This document shows positions 47,021 through 62,035 of a DNA stretch of 64,000 nt, one piece after another. The translations under genes were made by a program, and so were the position numbers. The DNA comes from Balanoglossus misakiensis (taxonomy: Eukaryota; Hemichordata). How positions within the stretch are numbered: position 1 is the stretch's first letter; every line of letters begins with the position of its first letter. The DNA lies in NCBI GenBank assembly GCA_040954595.2, contig CM082591.2:9610001-9674000 (forward strand), read 5' to 3'. The notes below the pieces were generated by a model that saw only the letters and a list, made by a program, of their open reading frames with translations, was not told the origin of the DNA and ran no database searches.

Positions 47021-49532
47021 TTACAGTCTAGAATTTCATGCCACCCCTTATGGTCATATTATTCTTGGTAGGCAAAAGTGACAAGTAGTCAAGTTTCAAC
47101 ACAGGCAACATTTTTTACAAACAAACCACAAAGAAGACATCAAAAGGGAGAGAATTATAGAATGGTCAATGTGTGAAAAGTTAAGATACGTAAAGTGGCC
47201 GGGTTCAACATTAACTCATCGACTTCATATCGTCTTCATGCCATGGTTTTTGCCTGCCCTGAAAGTTCTTGTCGTTGCAGAAGTGGTTTTGACAGAAAGA
47301 ATTTAGTCTTCCGGGATGTTTGTGATTATTTGAACACCAGACAATACAATGCAACCTTGACTTCCAAAATACTTACCGGCATTGCATTATCTTACCATGG
47401 TTAGGCCTACAGTGAACACATTTTCAACAATATTTTCTGAGTTACCGCTGATATTTGTTTTGTAGTATGGATATTAAATTATACATCCCGATACAAAACA
47501 GAATGTTATAGAATCCTTCCTGAGTGATATTGAAAAAATTACCGGAATGCTACCGCCTAATCTATGGTTAGGGTTATTGCTATTATTTTATATCAGTAAT
47601 CGACTTTGTGTATATCAATGTCATTTTCATAACGAAAATGAACTCGAGTCTAATGTAAACGTTACGAATTGATCGAAAGGCGCTCTGATGAATGTTAACA
47701 CGAGTGCGCAGTGACAAGACATGCATCGTGCGTGACAGTGACAACAGTTCCTATAGAGCAGTTAAAAAATAAACCGGCCGTCCGGAAATTTATCAGCTAT
47801 ATTTTTTTTTATCTAGTCACGTTTTCCCTGTTGCATGCTATTAGTTCAGGGGCCAGTTTTAGCAGTGCTCTATTGAGTACTTTCGTATCGATGGATTGAT
47901 CTCTCGTCCAATCAGAATGGCGGATGGTAGCATGATCCGACATATTGCGTATTACAATAGGGCTTCCTCATACAGGTCAGAACGGAGAGGTCATTGCTTT
48001 TATTTTAAGACGTCTCAGCTCCTTTGTCTTTTCTGTTATAGTGTTAAAGAAATCAAACGGTTTTGTTTTGGCCGGTAAACACCGATGGATTAACTCTTAA
48101 GTCCATCGTGCATCCAAACGCAGTCGAGTCGGTTTGGTCATTGTTTATGCGACAGTAAATGCCAAATGTGACAGAAGCATCATATTAAATGAGATAGAAT
48201 ACACAAACAAACAAACATACGAATAAGCAAACAGGCAAACAAACAAACAAACAACCATTAGGGACTGTTCAGAATTTACTTCCAAGTTGGGGATGGAGGA
48301 TTTTTTATTTTCCTGGTGATTTTTTTCCATGGTCTCCCCTAGTAAATTGTGGAGGAAATATGTGGTCCCTCCTTAAATTTCCTGGGGATTTTCCATGGTC
48401 CCCCTATTGTGACTTTTATGTCTAGTCTCCCCTAATTTGTCTTGGAGAAAATGGGTGGTCCCCCCCTCGGAAAATTCTCCGCCCCCTGGAAGTAAATTCT
48501 GAACAGTCCCTTATTAAAGCCAACAGCTAGCACCCTGGCTTCTCTGCCAGAGGAGCGATAACATCGACAAAATGCAGATACACAAGAAATGAGCACTTTA
48601 TTCCACAAGTGAAGTAGTCTGTTCCCTGTCCCATTCCCACCGCTGGCTGCGCCCTTTAGCGTAGCGCCGATGGCAGTGGGAATGGGGCAGGGGACCAGAC
48701 TACAAGTGAAGAACCCCAGTAACAGACGTAACGAACAAACAAACTACATGTACTAACAACAAAGCAAGAAAAGTGTCAAGCGTCGTCAAAGAAAACGAAA
48801 AAGTTCTAGCATGGTTGGTAAAAGTTATTGGTAGAAAACGAATAGGGCCTTCTACAAATCACGTCTCAGACCCGCAAACGCCACCAGAACACAAAACACA
48901 TGCACAGAACAGTTTAAGCCGGTTTTTGTATGGAGCAGCAATAATCTGCGGTTGGGCCGTCGTAGATTTTCGCTGGTGGTGAAATAAATAAAACACGATC
49001 GATGTTCGATTTATTCCAGATCACATGCGTTTACGGCCAGGAGAGAGCATAAAAGTCTTCAAATGACCATGTGGTGGCGCACTTTTTCCGATTGGCTGTA
49101 TTTCAATTTGTTCGTGGTAAATTAATTTTGTGGAGGTGACCGGCACTGAAGCTCTTAGCTAGGATGAGGTGGGATGGAAAAATGCCCCATTTTAGCTGTT
49201 TTAAAATATACGACTATTTATAGACAAAAGGAAAATAAAACAAGCGCAAAAACATACCAAACCTAGTTTTATTAATTAAAAACAAAATTGCTGAGTAAAG
49301 GTTTTCATGTGGGCATTCACTTTGAACTTGCTAAATTAATTTAAAGAGACAAAGTCGCTCTCTCTTTGTCCTTTTGCGATGATAGAATGCTTGCTTGAAG
49401 TCTCTCGTGCAATAAATGATGTCGATTCATACATGTATGGATGGTGTATAGGTGGTCGGAATTTACATGTCTTTGCCACGACCAAACCAACAACACGTAA
49501 AATCAAAGTTTGGGTCATGAAATCGAGTTTTG
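47021..49532 (+). repeat. Macrosatellite unit 8 (2512 bp)
   Basis: Complete unit. Harbinger-type element at 48261-48510; foldback at 48615-48702. GTCATTGCTTTTATTTTAAG (about 47991) is shared with unit 9. GTGAACACATTTTC begins here and persists in units 9-11. Confidence 0.95.
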
Positions 49533-52050
49533 TTACAGTCTAGAATTTCATGCCACCCCTTATGGTCATATTATTCTTGGTAGGCAAAAGTGACAAGTAG
49601 TCAAGTTTCAACACAGGCAACATTTTTTACAAACAAACCACAAAGAAGACATCAAAAGGGAGAGAATTATAGAATGGTCAATGTGTGAAAAGTTAAGATA
49701 CGTAAAGTGGCCGGGTTCAACATTAACTCATCGACTTCATATCGTCTTCATGCCATGGTTTTTGCCTGCCCTGAAAGTTCTTGTCGTTGCAGAAGTGGTT
49801 TTGACAGAAAGAATTTAGTCTTCCGGGATGTTTGTGATTATTTGAACACCAGACAATACAATGCAACCTTGACTTCCAAAATACTTACCGGCATTGCATT
49901 ATCTTACCATGGTTAGGCCTACAGTGAACACATTTTCAACAATATTTTCTGAGTTACCGCTGATATTTGTTTTGTAGTATGGATATTAAATTATACATCC
50001 CGATACAAAACAGAATGTTATAGAATCCTTCCTGAGTGATATTGAAAAAATTACCGGAATGCTACCGCCTAATCTATGGTTAGGGTTATTGCTATTATTT
50101 TATATCAGTAATCGACTTTGTGTATATCAATGTCATTTTCATAACGAAAATGAACTCGAGTCTAATGTAAACGTTACGAATTGATCGAAAGGCGCTCTGA
50201 TGAATGTTAACACGAGTGCGCAGTGACAAGACATGCATCGTGCGTGACAGTGACAACAGTTCCTATAGAGCAGTTAAAAAATAAACCGGCCGTCCGTAAA
50301 TTTATCAGCTATATTTTTTTTTATTTAGTCACGTTTTCCCTGTTGCATGCTATTAGTTCAGGGGCCAGTTTTAGCAGTGCTCTATTGAGTACTTTCGTAT
50401 CGATGGATTGATCTCTCGTCCAATCAGAATGGCGGATGGTAGCATGATCCGACATATTGCGTATTACAATAGGGCTTCCTCATACAGGTCAGAACGGAGA
50501 GGTCATTGCTTTTATTTTAAGACGTCTCAGCTCCTTTGTCTTTTCTGTTATAGTGTTAAAGAAATCAAACGGTTTTGTTTTGGCCGGTAAACACCGATGG
50601 ATTAACTCTTAAGTCCATCGTGCATCCAAACGCAGTCGAGTCGGTTTGGTCATTGTTTATGCGACAGTAAATGCAAAATGTGACAGAAGCATCATATTAA
50701 ATGAGATAGAATACACAAACAAACAAACATACGAATAAACAAACAGGCAAACAAACAAACAAACAACCATTAGGGACTGTTCAGAATTTACTTCCAAGTT
50801 GGGGATGGAGGATTTTTTATTTTCCTGGTGATTTTTTTCCATGGTCTCCCCTAGTAAATTGTGGAGGAAATATGTGGTCCCTCCTTAAATTTCCTGGGGA
50901 TTTTCATGGTCCCCCTATTGTGACTTTTATGTCTAGTCTCCCCTAATTTGTCTTGAAGAAAATGGGTGGTCCCCCCCCCCCCCTCTGAAAATTCTCCGCC
51001 CCCTGGAAGTAAATTCTGAACAGTCCCTTATTAAAGCCAACAGCTAGCACCCTGGCTTCTCTGCCAGAGGAGCGATAACATCGACAAAATGCAGATACAC
51101 AATAAATGAGCACTTTATTCCACAAGTGAAGTAGTCTGTTCCCTGCCCCATTCCCACCGCTGGCTGCGCCCTTTAGCGTAGCGCCGATGGCAGTGGGAAT
51201 GGGGCAGGGGACCAGACTACAAGTGAAGAACCCCAGTAACAGACGTAGCGAACAAACAAACTACATGTACTAACAACAAAGCAAGAAAAGTGTCAAGCGT
51301 CGTCAAAGAAAACGAAAAAGTTCTAGCATGGTTGGTAAAAGTTATTGGTAGAAAACGAATAGGGCCTTCTACAAATGACGTCTCAGACCCGCAAACGCCA
51401 CCAGAACACAAAACACATGCACAGAACAGTTTAAGCCGGTTGTTGTATGGAGCAGCAATAATCTGCGGTTGGGCCGTCGTAGATTTTCGCTGGTGGTGAA
51501 AATAAATAAAACACGATCGATGTTCGATTTATTCCAGATCACATGCGTTTACGGCCAGGAGAGAGCATAAAAGTCTTCAAATGATCATGTGGTGGCGCAC
51601 TTTTTCCGATTGGCTGTATTTCAATTTGTTCGTGGTAAATTAATTTTGTGGAGGTGACCGGCACTGAAGCTCTTAGCTAGGATGAGGTGGGATGGAAAAA
51701 TGCCCCATTTTAGCTGTTTTAAAATATACGACTATTTATAGACAAAAGGAAAATAAAACAAGCGCAAAAACATACCAAACCTAGTTTTATTAATTAAAAA
51801 CAAAATTGCTGAGTAAAGGTTTTCATGTGGGCATTCACTTTGAACTTGCTAAATTAATTTAAAGAGACAAAGTCGCTCTCTCTTTGTCCTTTTGCGATGA
51901 TAGAATGCTTGCTTGAAGTCTCTCGTGCAATAAATGATGTCGATTCATACATGTATGGATGGTGTATAGGTGGTCGGAATTTACATGTCTTCGCCACGAC
52001 CAAACCAACAACACGTAAAATCAAAGTTTGGGTCATAAAATCGAGTTTGG
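49533..52050 (+). repeat. Macrosatellite unit 9 (2518 bp)
   Basis: Complete unit. Harbinger-type element at 50773-51027 with the longest C run of the set so far; foldback at 51132-51219. GACGTAGCGAAC (about 51242) is shared with unit 10. It ends in CATAAAATCGAGTTTGG, the minority form also found at the end of unit 10. Confidence 0.95.
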
Positions 52051-54557
52051 TTACAGTCTAGAATTTCATGCCACCCCTTATGGTCATATTATTCTTGGTA
52101 GGCAAAAGTGACAAGTAGTCAAGTTTCAACACAGGCAACATTTTTTACAAACAAACCACAAAGAAGACATCAAAAGGGAGAGAATTATAGAATGGTCAAT
52201 GTGTGAAAAGTTAAGATACGTAAAGTGGCCGGGTTCAACATTAACTCATCGACTTCATATCGTCTTCATGCCATGGTTTTTGCCTGCCCTGAAAGTTCTT
52301 GTCGTTGCAGAAGTGGTTTTGACAGAAAGAATTTAGTCTTCCGGGATGTTTGTGATTATTTGAACACCAGACAATACAATGCAACCTTGACTTCCAAAAT
52401 ACTTACCGGCATTGCATTATCTTACCATGGTTAGGCCTACAGTGAACACATTTTCAACAATATTTTCTGAGATACCGCTGATATTTGTTTTGTAGTATGG
52501 ATATTAAATTATACATCCCGATACAAAACAGAATGTTATAGAATCCTTCCTGAGTGATATTGAAAAAATTACCGGAATGCTACCGCCTAATCTATGGTTA
52601 GGATTATTGCTATTATTTTATATCAGTAATCGACTTTGTGTATATCAATGTCATTTTCATAACGAAAATGAACTCGAGTCTAATGTAAACGTTACGAATT
52701 GATCGAAAGGCGCTCTGATGAATGTTAACACGAGTGCGCAGTGACAAGACATGCATCGTGCATGACAGTGACAACAGTTCCTATAGAGCAGTTAAAAAAT
52801 AAACCGGCCGTCCGTAAATTTATCAGCTATATTTTTTTTATTTAGTCACGTTTTCCCTGTTGCATGCTATTAGTTCAGGGGCCAGTTTTAGCAGTGCTCT
52901 ATTGAGTACTTTCGTATCGATGGATTGATCTCTCGTCCAATCAGAATGGCGGATGGTAGCATGATCCGACATATTGCGTATTACAATAGGGCTTCCTCAT
53001 ACAGGTCAGAACGGAGAGGTCATTCCTTTTATTTTATGACGTCTCAGCTCCTTTGTCTTTTCTGTTATAGTGTTAAAGAAATCAAACGGTTTTGTTTTGG
53101 CCGGTAAACACCGATGGATTAACTCTTAAGTCCATCGTGCATCCAAACGCAGTCGAGTCGGTTTGGTCATTGTTTATACGACAGTAAATGCCAAATGTGA
53201 CAGAAGCATCATATTAAATGAGATAGAATACACAAACAAACAAACATACGAATAAACAAACAGGCAAACAAACAACCATTAGGGACTGTTCAGAATTTAC
53301 TTCCAAGTTGGGGATGGAGGATTTTTTATTTTCCTGGTGATTTTTTTCCATGGTCTCCCCTAGTAAATTGTGGAGGAAATATGTGGTCCCTCCTTAAATT
53401 TCCTGGGGATTTTCCATGGTCCCCCTATTGTGACTTTTATGTCTAGTCTCCCCTAATTTGTCTTGGAGAAAATGGGTGGTCCCCCCCCCCCCTCTGAAAA
53501 TTCTCCGCCCCCTGGAAGTAAATTCTGAACAGCCTTATTAAAGCCAACAGCTAGCACCCTGGCTTCTCTGCCAGAGGAGCGATAACATCGACAAAATGCA
53601 GATACACAAGAAATGAGCACTTTATTCCACAAGTGAAGTAGTCTGTTCCCTGCCCCATTCCCACCGCTGACTGCGCCCTTTACCGTAGCGCTGATGGCAG
53701 TGGGAATGGGGCAGGGGACCAGACTACAAGTGAAGAACCCCAGTAACAGACGTAGCGAACAAACAAACTACATGTACTAACAACAAAGCAAGAAAAGTGT
53801 CAAGCGTCGTCAAAGAAAACGAAAAAGTTCTAGCATGGTTGGTAAAAGTTATTGGTAGAAAACGAATAGGGCCTTCTACAAATGACGTCTCAGACCCGCA
53901 AACGCCACCAGAACACAAAACACATGCACAGAACAGTTTAAGCCGGTTGTTGTATGGAGCAGCAATAATCTGCGGTTGGGCCGTCGTAGATTTTCGCTGG
54001 TGGTGAAAATAAATAAAACACGATCGATGTTCGATTTATTCCAGATCACATGCGTTTACGGCCAGGAGAGAGCATAAAAGTCTTCAAATGACCATGTGGT
54101 GGCGCACTTTTTCCGATTGGCTGTATTTCAATTTGTTCGTGGTAAATTAATTTTGTGGAGGTGACCGGCACTGAAGCTCTTAGCTAGGATGAGGTGGGAT
54201 GGAAAAATGCCCCATTTTAGCTGTTTTAAAATATACGACTATTTATAGACAAAAGGAAAATAAAACAAGCGCAAAAACATACCAAACCTAGTTTTATTAA
54301 TTAAAAACAAAATTGCTGAGTAAAGGTTTTCATGTGGGCATTCACTTTGAACTTGCTAAATTAATTTAAAGAGACAAAGTCGCTCTCTCTTTGTCCTTTT
54401 GCGATGATAGAATGCTTGCTTGAAGTCTCTCGTGCAATAAATGATGTCGATTCATACATGTATGGATGGTGTATAGGTGGTCGGAATTTACATGTCTTCG
54501 CCACGACCAAACCAACAACACGTAAAATCAAAGTTTGGGTCATAAAATCGAGTTTGG
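52051..54557 (+). repeat. Macrosatellite unit 10 (2507 bp)
   Basis: Complete unit. Harbinger-type element at 53282-53534 with a damaged right end; foldback at 53639-53726 with private changes (CGCTGACTGCG, TACCGTAGCGCTG). Fewer CAAA copies. CTGAGATACCGC (about 52468) is shared with unit 11. Confidence 0.95.
53282..53534. mobile_element. Harbinger-type element, unit 10, right end damaged
   Basis: The right terminus reads TCTGAACAGCC instead of TCTGAACAGTCCC, losing the last bases of the inverted repeat. The rest is intact. Confidence 0.8.
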
Positions 54558-57003
54558 TTACAGTCTAGAATTTCATGCCACCCCTTATGGTCATATTATT
54601 CTTGGTAGGCAAAAGTGACAAGTAGTCAAGTTTCAACACAGGCAACATTTTTTACAAACAAACCACAAAGAAGACATCAAAAGGGAGAGAATTATAGAAT
54701 GGTCAATGTGTGAAAAGTTAAGATACGTAAAGTGGCCGGGTTCAACATTAACTCATCGACTTCATATCGTCTTCATGCCATGGTTTTTGCCTGCCCTGAA
54801 AGTTCTTGTCGTTGCAGAAGTGGTTTTGACAGAAAGAATTTAGTCTTCCGGGATGTTTGTGATTATTTGAACACCAGACAATACAATGCAACCTTGACTT
54901 CCAAAATACTTACCGGCATTGCATTATCTTACCATGGTTAGGCCTACAGTGAACACATTTTCAACAATATTTTCTGAGATACCGCTGATATTTGTTTTGT
55001 AGTATGGATATTAAATTATACATCCCGATACAAAACAGAATGTTATAGAATCCTTCCTGAGTGATATTGAAAAAATTACCAGAATGGTACCGCCTAATCT
55101 ATGGTTAGGGTTATTGCTATTATTTTATATCAGTAATCGACTTTGTGTATATCAATGTCATTTTCATAACGAAAATGAACTCGAGTCTAATGTAAACGTT
55201 ACGAATTGATCGAAAGGCGCTCTGATGAATGTTAACACGAGTGCGCAGTGACAAGACATGCATCGTGCATGACAGTGACAACAGTTCCTATAGAGCAGTT
55301 AAAAAATAAACCGGCCGTCCGTAAATTTATCAGCTATATTTTTTTTTATTTAGTCACGTTTTCCCTGTTGCATGCTATTAGTTCAGGGACCAGTTTTAGC
55401 AGTGCTCTATTGAGTACTTTCGTATCGATGGATTGATCTCTCGTCCAATCAGAATGGCGGATGGTAGCATGATCCGACATATTGCGTATTACAATAGGGC
55501 TTCCTCATACAGGTCAGAACGGAGAGGTCTTTCATTTTATTTTAGGACGTCTCAGCTCCTTTGTATTTTCTGTTATAGTGTTAAAGAAATCAAACGGTTT
55601 TGTTTTGGCCGGTAAACACCGATGGATTAACTCTTAAGTCCATCGTGCATCCAAACGCAGTCGAGTCGATTTGGTCATTGTTTATGCGACAGTAAATGCC
55701 AAATGTGACAGAAGCATCATATTAAATGAGATAGAATACACAAACAAACAAACATACGAATAAACAAACAGGCAAACAAACAAACAGACAACCATTAGGG
55801 ACTGTTCAGAATTTACTTCCAAGTTGGGGATGGAGGATTTTTTATTTTCCTGGTGATTTTTTTCCATGGTCTCCCCTAGTAAATTGTGGAGGAAATATGT
55901 GGTCCCTCCTTAAATTTCCTGGGGATTTTCCATGGTCCCCCTATTGTGACTTTTATGTCTAGTCTCCCCTAAATTGTCCCTTATTAAAGCCAACAGCTAG
56001 CACCCTTGCTTCTCTGCCAGAGGAGCGATAACATCGACAAAATGCAGATACACAAGAAATGAGCACTTTATTCCACAAGTGAAGTAGTCTGTTCCCTGCC
56101 CCATTCCCACCGCTGGCTGCGCCCTTTAGCGTAGCGCCGATGGCAGTGGGAATGGGGCAGGGGACCAGACTACAAGTGAAGAACCCCAGTAACAGACGTA
56201 ACGAACAAACAAACTACATGTACTAACAGCAAAGCAAGAAAAGTGTCAAGCGTCGTCAAAGAAAACGAAAAAGTTCTAGCATGGTTGGTAAAAGTTATTG
56301 GTAGAAAACGAATAGGGCCTTCTACAAATGACGTCTCAGACCCGCAAACGCCACCAGAACACAAAACACATGCACAGAACAGTTTAAGCCGGTTGTTGTA
56401 TGGAGCAGCAATAATCTGCGGTTGGGCCGTCGTAGATTTTCGCTGGTGGTGAAAATAAATAAAACACGATCGATGTTCGATTTATTCCAGATCACATGCG
56501 TTTACGGCCAGGAGAGAGCATAAAAGTCTTCAAATGACCATGTGGTGGCGCACTTTTTCCGATTGGCTGTATTTCAATTTGTTCGTGGTAAATTAATTTT
56601 GTGGAGGTGACCGGCACTGAAGCTCTTAGCTAGGATGAGGTGGGATGGAAAAATGCCCCATTTTAGCTGTTTTAAAATATACGACTATTTATAGACAAAA
56701 GGAAAATAAAACAAGCGCAAACACATACCAAACCTAGTTTTATTAATTAAAAACAAAATTGCTGAGTAAAGGTTTTCATGTGGGCATTCACTTTGAACTT
56801 GCTAAATTAATTTAAAGAGACAAAGTCGCTCTCTCTTTGTCCTTTTGCGATGATAGAATGCTTGCTTGAAGTCTCTCGTGCAATAAATGATGTCGATTCA
56901 TACATGTATGGATGGTGTATAGGTGGTCGGAATTTACATGTCTTTGCCACGACCAAACCAACAACACGTAAAATCAAAGTTTGGGTCATGAAATCGAGTT
57001 TTG
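54558..57003 (+). repeat. Macrosatellite unit 11 (2446 bp, shortest)
   Basis: Complete unit, about 70 bp short because the right part of its Harbinger-type element is deleted (55798-55980). Foldback at 56085-56172. TACCAGAATGGTACC (about 55078) partly matches unit 1 (TACCAGAATGC). Confidence 0.95.
55798..55980. mobile_element. Harbinger-type element, unit 11, internally deleted
   Basis: The left inverted end is intact. The sequence then jumps from TCTCCCCTAAATTG to TCCCTTATTAAAGCC, removing about 70 bp that include the C run and most of the right inverted end. A copy without paired ends could no longer be mobilised. Confidence 0.82.
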
Positions 57004-59519
57004 TTACAGTCTAGAATTTCATGCCACCCCTTATGGTCATATTATTCTTGGTAGGCAAAAGTGACAAGTAGTCAAGTTTCAACACAGGCAACATTTTTTA
57101 CAAACAAACCACCAAAAAGACATCAAAAGGGAGAGAATTATAGAATTGTCAATGTGTGAAAAGTTAAGATACGTAAAGTGGCCGGGTTCAACATTAACTC
57201 ATCGACTTCATATCGTCTTCATGCCATGGTTTTTGCCTGCCCTGAAAGTTCTTGTCGTTGCAGAAGTGGTTTTGACAGAAAGAATTTAGTCTTCCGGGAT
57301 GTTTGTGATTATTTGAACACCAGACAATACAATGCAACCTTGACTTCCAAAATACTTACCGGCATTGCATTATCTTACCATGGTTAGGCCTACAGTGAAC
57401 AAATTTTCAACAATATTTTCTGAGTTACCGCTGATATTTGTTTTGTAGTATGGATATTTAATTATACATCCCGATACAAAACAGAATGTTATAGAATCCT
57501 TCCTGAGTGATATTGAAAAAATTACCGGAATGCTACCGCCTAATCTATGGTTAGGGTTATTGCTATTATTTTATATCAGTAATCGACTTTGTGTATATCA
57601 ATGTCATTTTCATAACGAAAATGAACTCGAGTCTAATGTAAACGTTACGAATTGATCGAAAGGCGCTCTGATGAATGTTAACACGAGTGCGCAGTGACAA
57701 GACATGCATCGTGCATGACAGTGACAACAGTTCCTATAGAGCAGTTAAAAAATAAACCGGCCGTCCGGAAATTTATCAGCTATATTTTTTTTTATTTAGT
57801 CACGTTTTCCCTGTTGCATGCTATTAGTTCAGGGGCCAGTTTTAGCAGTGCTCTATTGAGTACTTTCGTATCGATGGATTGATCTCTCGTCCAATCAGAA
57901 TGGCGGATGGTAGCATGATCCGACATATTGCGTATTACAATAGGGCTTCCTCATACAGGTCAGAACGGAGAGGTCATTCCTTTTATTTTAGGACGTCTCA
58001 GCTCCTTTGTCTTTTCTGTTATAGTGTTAAATAAATCAAACGGTTTTGTTTTGGCCGGTAAACACCGATGGATTAACTCTTAAGTCCATCGTGCATCCAA
58101 ACGCAGTCGAGTCGGTTTGGTCATTGTTTATGCGACAGTAAATGCCAAATGTGACAGAAGCATCATATTAAATGAGATAGAATACACAAACAAACAAACA
58201 TACGAATAAACAAACAGGCAAACAAACAAACAAACAACCATTAGGGACTGTTCAGAATTTACTTCCAAGTTGGGGATGGAGGATTTTTTATTTTCCTGGT
58301 GATTTTTTTCCATGGTCTCCCCTAGTAAATTGTGGAGGAAATATGTGGTCCCTCCTTAAATTTCCTGGGGATTTTCCATGGTCCCCCTATTGTGACTTTT
58401 ATGTCTAGTCTCCCCTAATTTGTCTTGGAGAAAATGGGTGGTCCCCCCCCCCTCTGAAAATTCTCCGCCCCCTGGAAGTAAATTCTGAACAGTCCCTTAT
58501 TAAAGCCAACAGCTAGCACCCTGGCTTCTCTGCCAGAGGAGCGATAACATCGACAAAATGCAGATACACAAGAAATGAGCACTTTATTCCACAAGCGAAG
58601 TAGTCTGTTCCCTGCCCCATTCCCACCGCTGGCTGCGCCCTTTAGCGTAGCGCCGATGGCAGTGGGAATGGGGCAGGGGACCAGACTACAAGTGAAGAAC
58701 CCCAGTAACAGACGTAACGAACAAACAAACTACATGTACTAACAACAAAGCAAGAAAAGTGTCAAGCGTCGTCAAAGAAAACGAAAAAGTTCTAGCATGG
58801 TTGGTAAAAGTTATTGGTAGAAAACGAATAGGGCCTTCTACAAATGACGTCTCAGACCCGCAAACGCCACCAGAACACAAAACACATGCACAGAACAGTT
58901 TAAGCCGGTTGTTGTATGGAGCAGCTATAATCTGCGGTTGGGCCGTCGTAGATTTTCGCTGGTGGTGAAAATAAATAAAACACGATCGATGTTCGATTTA
59001 TTCCAGATCACATGCGTTTACGGCCAGGAGAGAGCATAAAAGTCTTCAAATGACCATGTGGTGGCGCACTTTTTCCGATTGGCTGTATTTCAATTTGTTC
59101 GTGGTAAATTAATTTTGTGGAGGTGACCGGCACTGAAGCTCTTAGCTAGGATGAGGTGAGATGGAAAAATGCCCCATTTTAGCTGTTTTAAAATATACGA
59201 CTATTTATAGACAAAAGGAAAATAAAACAAGCGCAAAAACATACCAAACCTAGTTTTATTAATTAAAAACAAAATTGCTGAGTAAAGGTTTTCATGTGGG
59301 CATTCACTTTGAACTTGCTAAATTAATTTAAAGAGACAAAGTCGCTCTCTCTTTGTCCTTTTGCGATGATAGAATGCTTGCTTGAAGTCTCTCGTGCAAT
59401 AAATGATGTCGATTCATACATGTATGGATGGTGTATAGGTGGTCGGAATTTACATGTCTTTGCCACGACCAAACCAACAACACGTAAAATCAAAGTTTGG
59501 GTCATGAAATCGAGTTTTG
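57004..59519 (+). repeat. Macrosatellite unit 12 (2516 bp)
   Basis: Complete unit. Harbinger-type element at 58244-58496; foldback at 58601-58688 (left flank reads CAAGCGAAG here). GTTAAATAAATC (about 58026) is shared with units 13 and 14; the CCACCAAAAAGACATC variant is shared with unit 3. Confidence 0.95.
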
Positions 59520-62035
59520 TTACAGTCTGGAATTTCATGCCACCCCTTATGGTCATATTATTCTTGGTAGGCAAAAGTGACAAGTAGTCAAGTTTCAACA
59601 CAGGCAACATTTTTTACAAACAAACCACAAAGAAGACATCAAAAGGAGAGAATTATAGAATGGTCAATGTGTGAAAAGTTAAGATAGGTAAAGTGGCCGG
59701 GTTCAACATTAACTCATCGACTTCATATCGTCTTCATGCCATGGTTTTTGCCTGCCCTGAAAGTTCTTGTCGTTGCAGAAGTGGTTTTGACAGAAAGAAT
59801 TTAGTCTTCCGGGATGTTTGTGATTATTTGAACACCAGACAATACAATGCAACCTTGACTTCCAAAATACTTACCGGCATTGCATTATCTTACCATGGTT
59901 AGGCCTACAGTGAACAAATTTTCAACAATATTTTCTGAGTTACCGCTGATATTTGTTTTGTAGTATGGATATTAAATTATACATCCCGATACAAAGCAGA
60001 ATGTTATAGAATCCTTCCTGAGTGATATTGAAAAAATTACCGGAATGCTACCGCCTAATCTATGGTTAGGGTTATTGCTATTATTTTATATCAGTAATCG
60101 ACTTTGTGTATATCAATGTCATTTTCATAACGAAAATGAACTCGAGTCTAATGTAAACGTTACGAATTGATCGAAAGGCGCTCTGATGAATGTTAACACG
60201 AGTGCGCAGTGACAAGACATGCATCGTGCGTGACAGTGACAACAGTTCCTATAGAGCAGTTAAAAAATAAACCGGCCGTCCGTAAATTTATCAGCTATAT
60301 TTTTTTTTTTATTTAGTCACGTTTTCCCTGTTGCATGCTATTAGTTCAGGGGCCAGTTTTAGCAGTGCTCTATTGAGTACTTTCGTATCGATGGATTGAT
60401 CTCTCGTCCAATCAGAATGGCGGATGGTAGCATGATCCGACATATTGCGTATTACAATAGGGCTTCCTCATACAGGTCAGAACGGAGAGGTCATTCCTTT
60501 TATTTTAGGACGTCTCAGCTCCTTTGTCTTTTCTGTTATAGTGTTAAATAAATCAAACGGTTTTGTTTTGGCCGGTAAACACCGATGGATTAACTCTTAA
60601 GTCCATCGTGCATCCAAACGCAGTCGAGTCGGTTTGGTCATTGTTTATGCGACAGTAAATGCCAAATGTGACAGAAGCATCATATTAAATGAGATAGAAT
60701 ACACAAACAAACAAACATACGAATAAACAAACAGGCAAACAAACAAACAAACAACCATTAGGGACTGTTCAGAATTTACTTCCAAGTTGGGGATGGAGGA
60801 ATTTTTATTTTCCTGGTGATTTTTTTCCATGGTCTCCCCTAGTAAATTGTGGAGGAAATATGTGGTCCCTCCTTAAATTTCCTGGGGATTTTCCATGGTC
60901 CCCCTATTGTGACTTTTATGTCTAGTCTCCCCTAATTTGTCTTGGAGAAAATGGGTGGTCCCCCCCCCTCTGAAAATTCTCCGCCCCCTGGAAGTAAATT
61001 CTGAACAGTCCCTTATTAAAGCCAACAGCTAGCATCCTGGCTTCTCTGCCAGAGGAGCGATAACATCGACAAAATGCAGATACACAAGAAATGAGCACTT
61101 TATTCCACAAGTGAAGTAGTCTGTTCCCTGCCCCATTCCCACCGCTGGCTGCGCCCTTTAGCGTAGCGCCGATGGCAGTGGGAATGGGGCAGGGGACCAG
61201 ACTACAAGTGAAGAACCCCAGTAACAGACGTAACGAACAAACAAACTACATGTACTAACAACAAAGCAAGAAAAGTGTCAAGCGTCGTCAAAGAAAACGA
61301 AAAATTTCTAGCATGGTTGGTAAAAGTTATTGGTAGAAAACGAATAGGGCCTTCTACAAATGACGTCTCAGACCCGCAAACGCCACCAGAACACAAAACA
61401 CATGCACAGAACAGTTTAAGCCGGTTGTTGTATGGAGCAGCAATAATCTGCGGTTGGGCCGTCGTAGATTTTCGCTGGTGGTGAAAATAAATAAAACACG
61501 ATCGATGTTCGATTTATTCCAGATCACATGCGTTTACGGCCAGGAGAGAGCATAAAAGTCTTCAAATGACCATGTGGTGGCGCACTTTTTCCGATTGGCT
61601 GTATTTCAATTTGTTCGTGGTAAATTAATTTTGTGGAGGTGACCGGCACTGAAGCTCTTAGCTAGGATGAGGTGGGATGGAAAAATGCCCCATTTTAGCA
61701 GTTTTAAAATATACGACTATTTATAGACAAAAGGAAAATAAAACAAGCGCAAAAACATACCAAACCTAGTTTTATTAATTAAAAACAAAATTGCTGAGTA
61801 AAGGTTTTCATGTGGGCATTCACTTTGAACTTGCTAAATTAATTTAAAGAGACAAAGTCGCTCTCTCTTTGTCCTTTTGCGATGATAGAATGCTTGCTTG
61901 AAGTCTCTCGTGCAATAAATGATGTCGATTCATACATGTATGGATGGTGTATAGGTGGTCGGAATTTACATGTCTTTGCCACGACCAAACCAACAACACG
62001 TAAAATCAAAGTTTGGGTCATGAAATCGAGTTTTG
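59520..62035 (+). repeat. Macrosatellite unit 13 (2516 bp)
   Basis: Complete unit. Harbinger-type element at 60761-61012; foldback at 61117-61204. AGTCTGGAATTTC at the unit start (others AGTCTAGAATTTC) is private and removes a minus-strand stop, which lengthens a spurious frame. It has a longer T run near 60300. Confidence 0.95.

Noticed and set aside
59323-59610. 95-codon minus-strand frame in unit 13
   Set aside because: It is the same 60-codon frame as in other units, lengthened by one substitution that removes a stop; no sign of coding selection.
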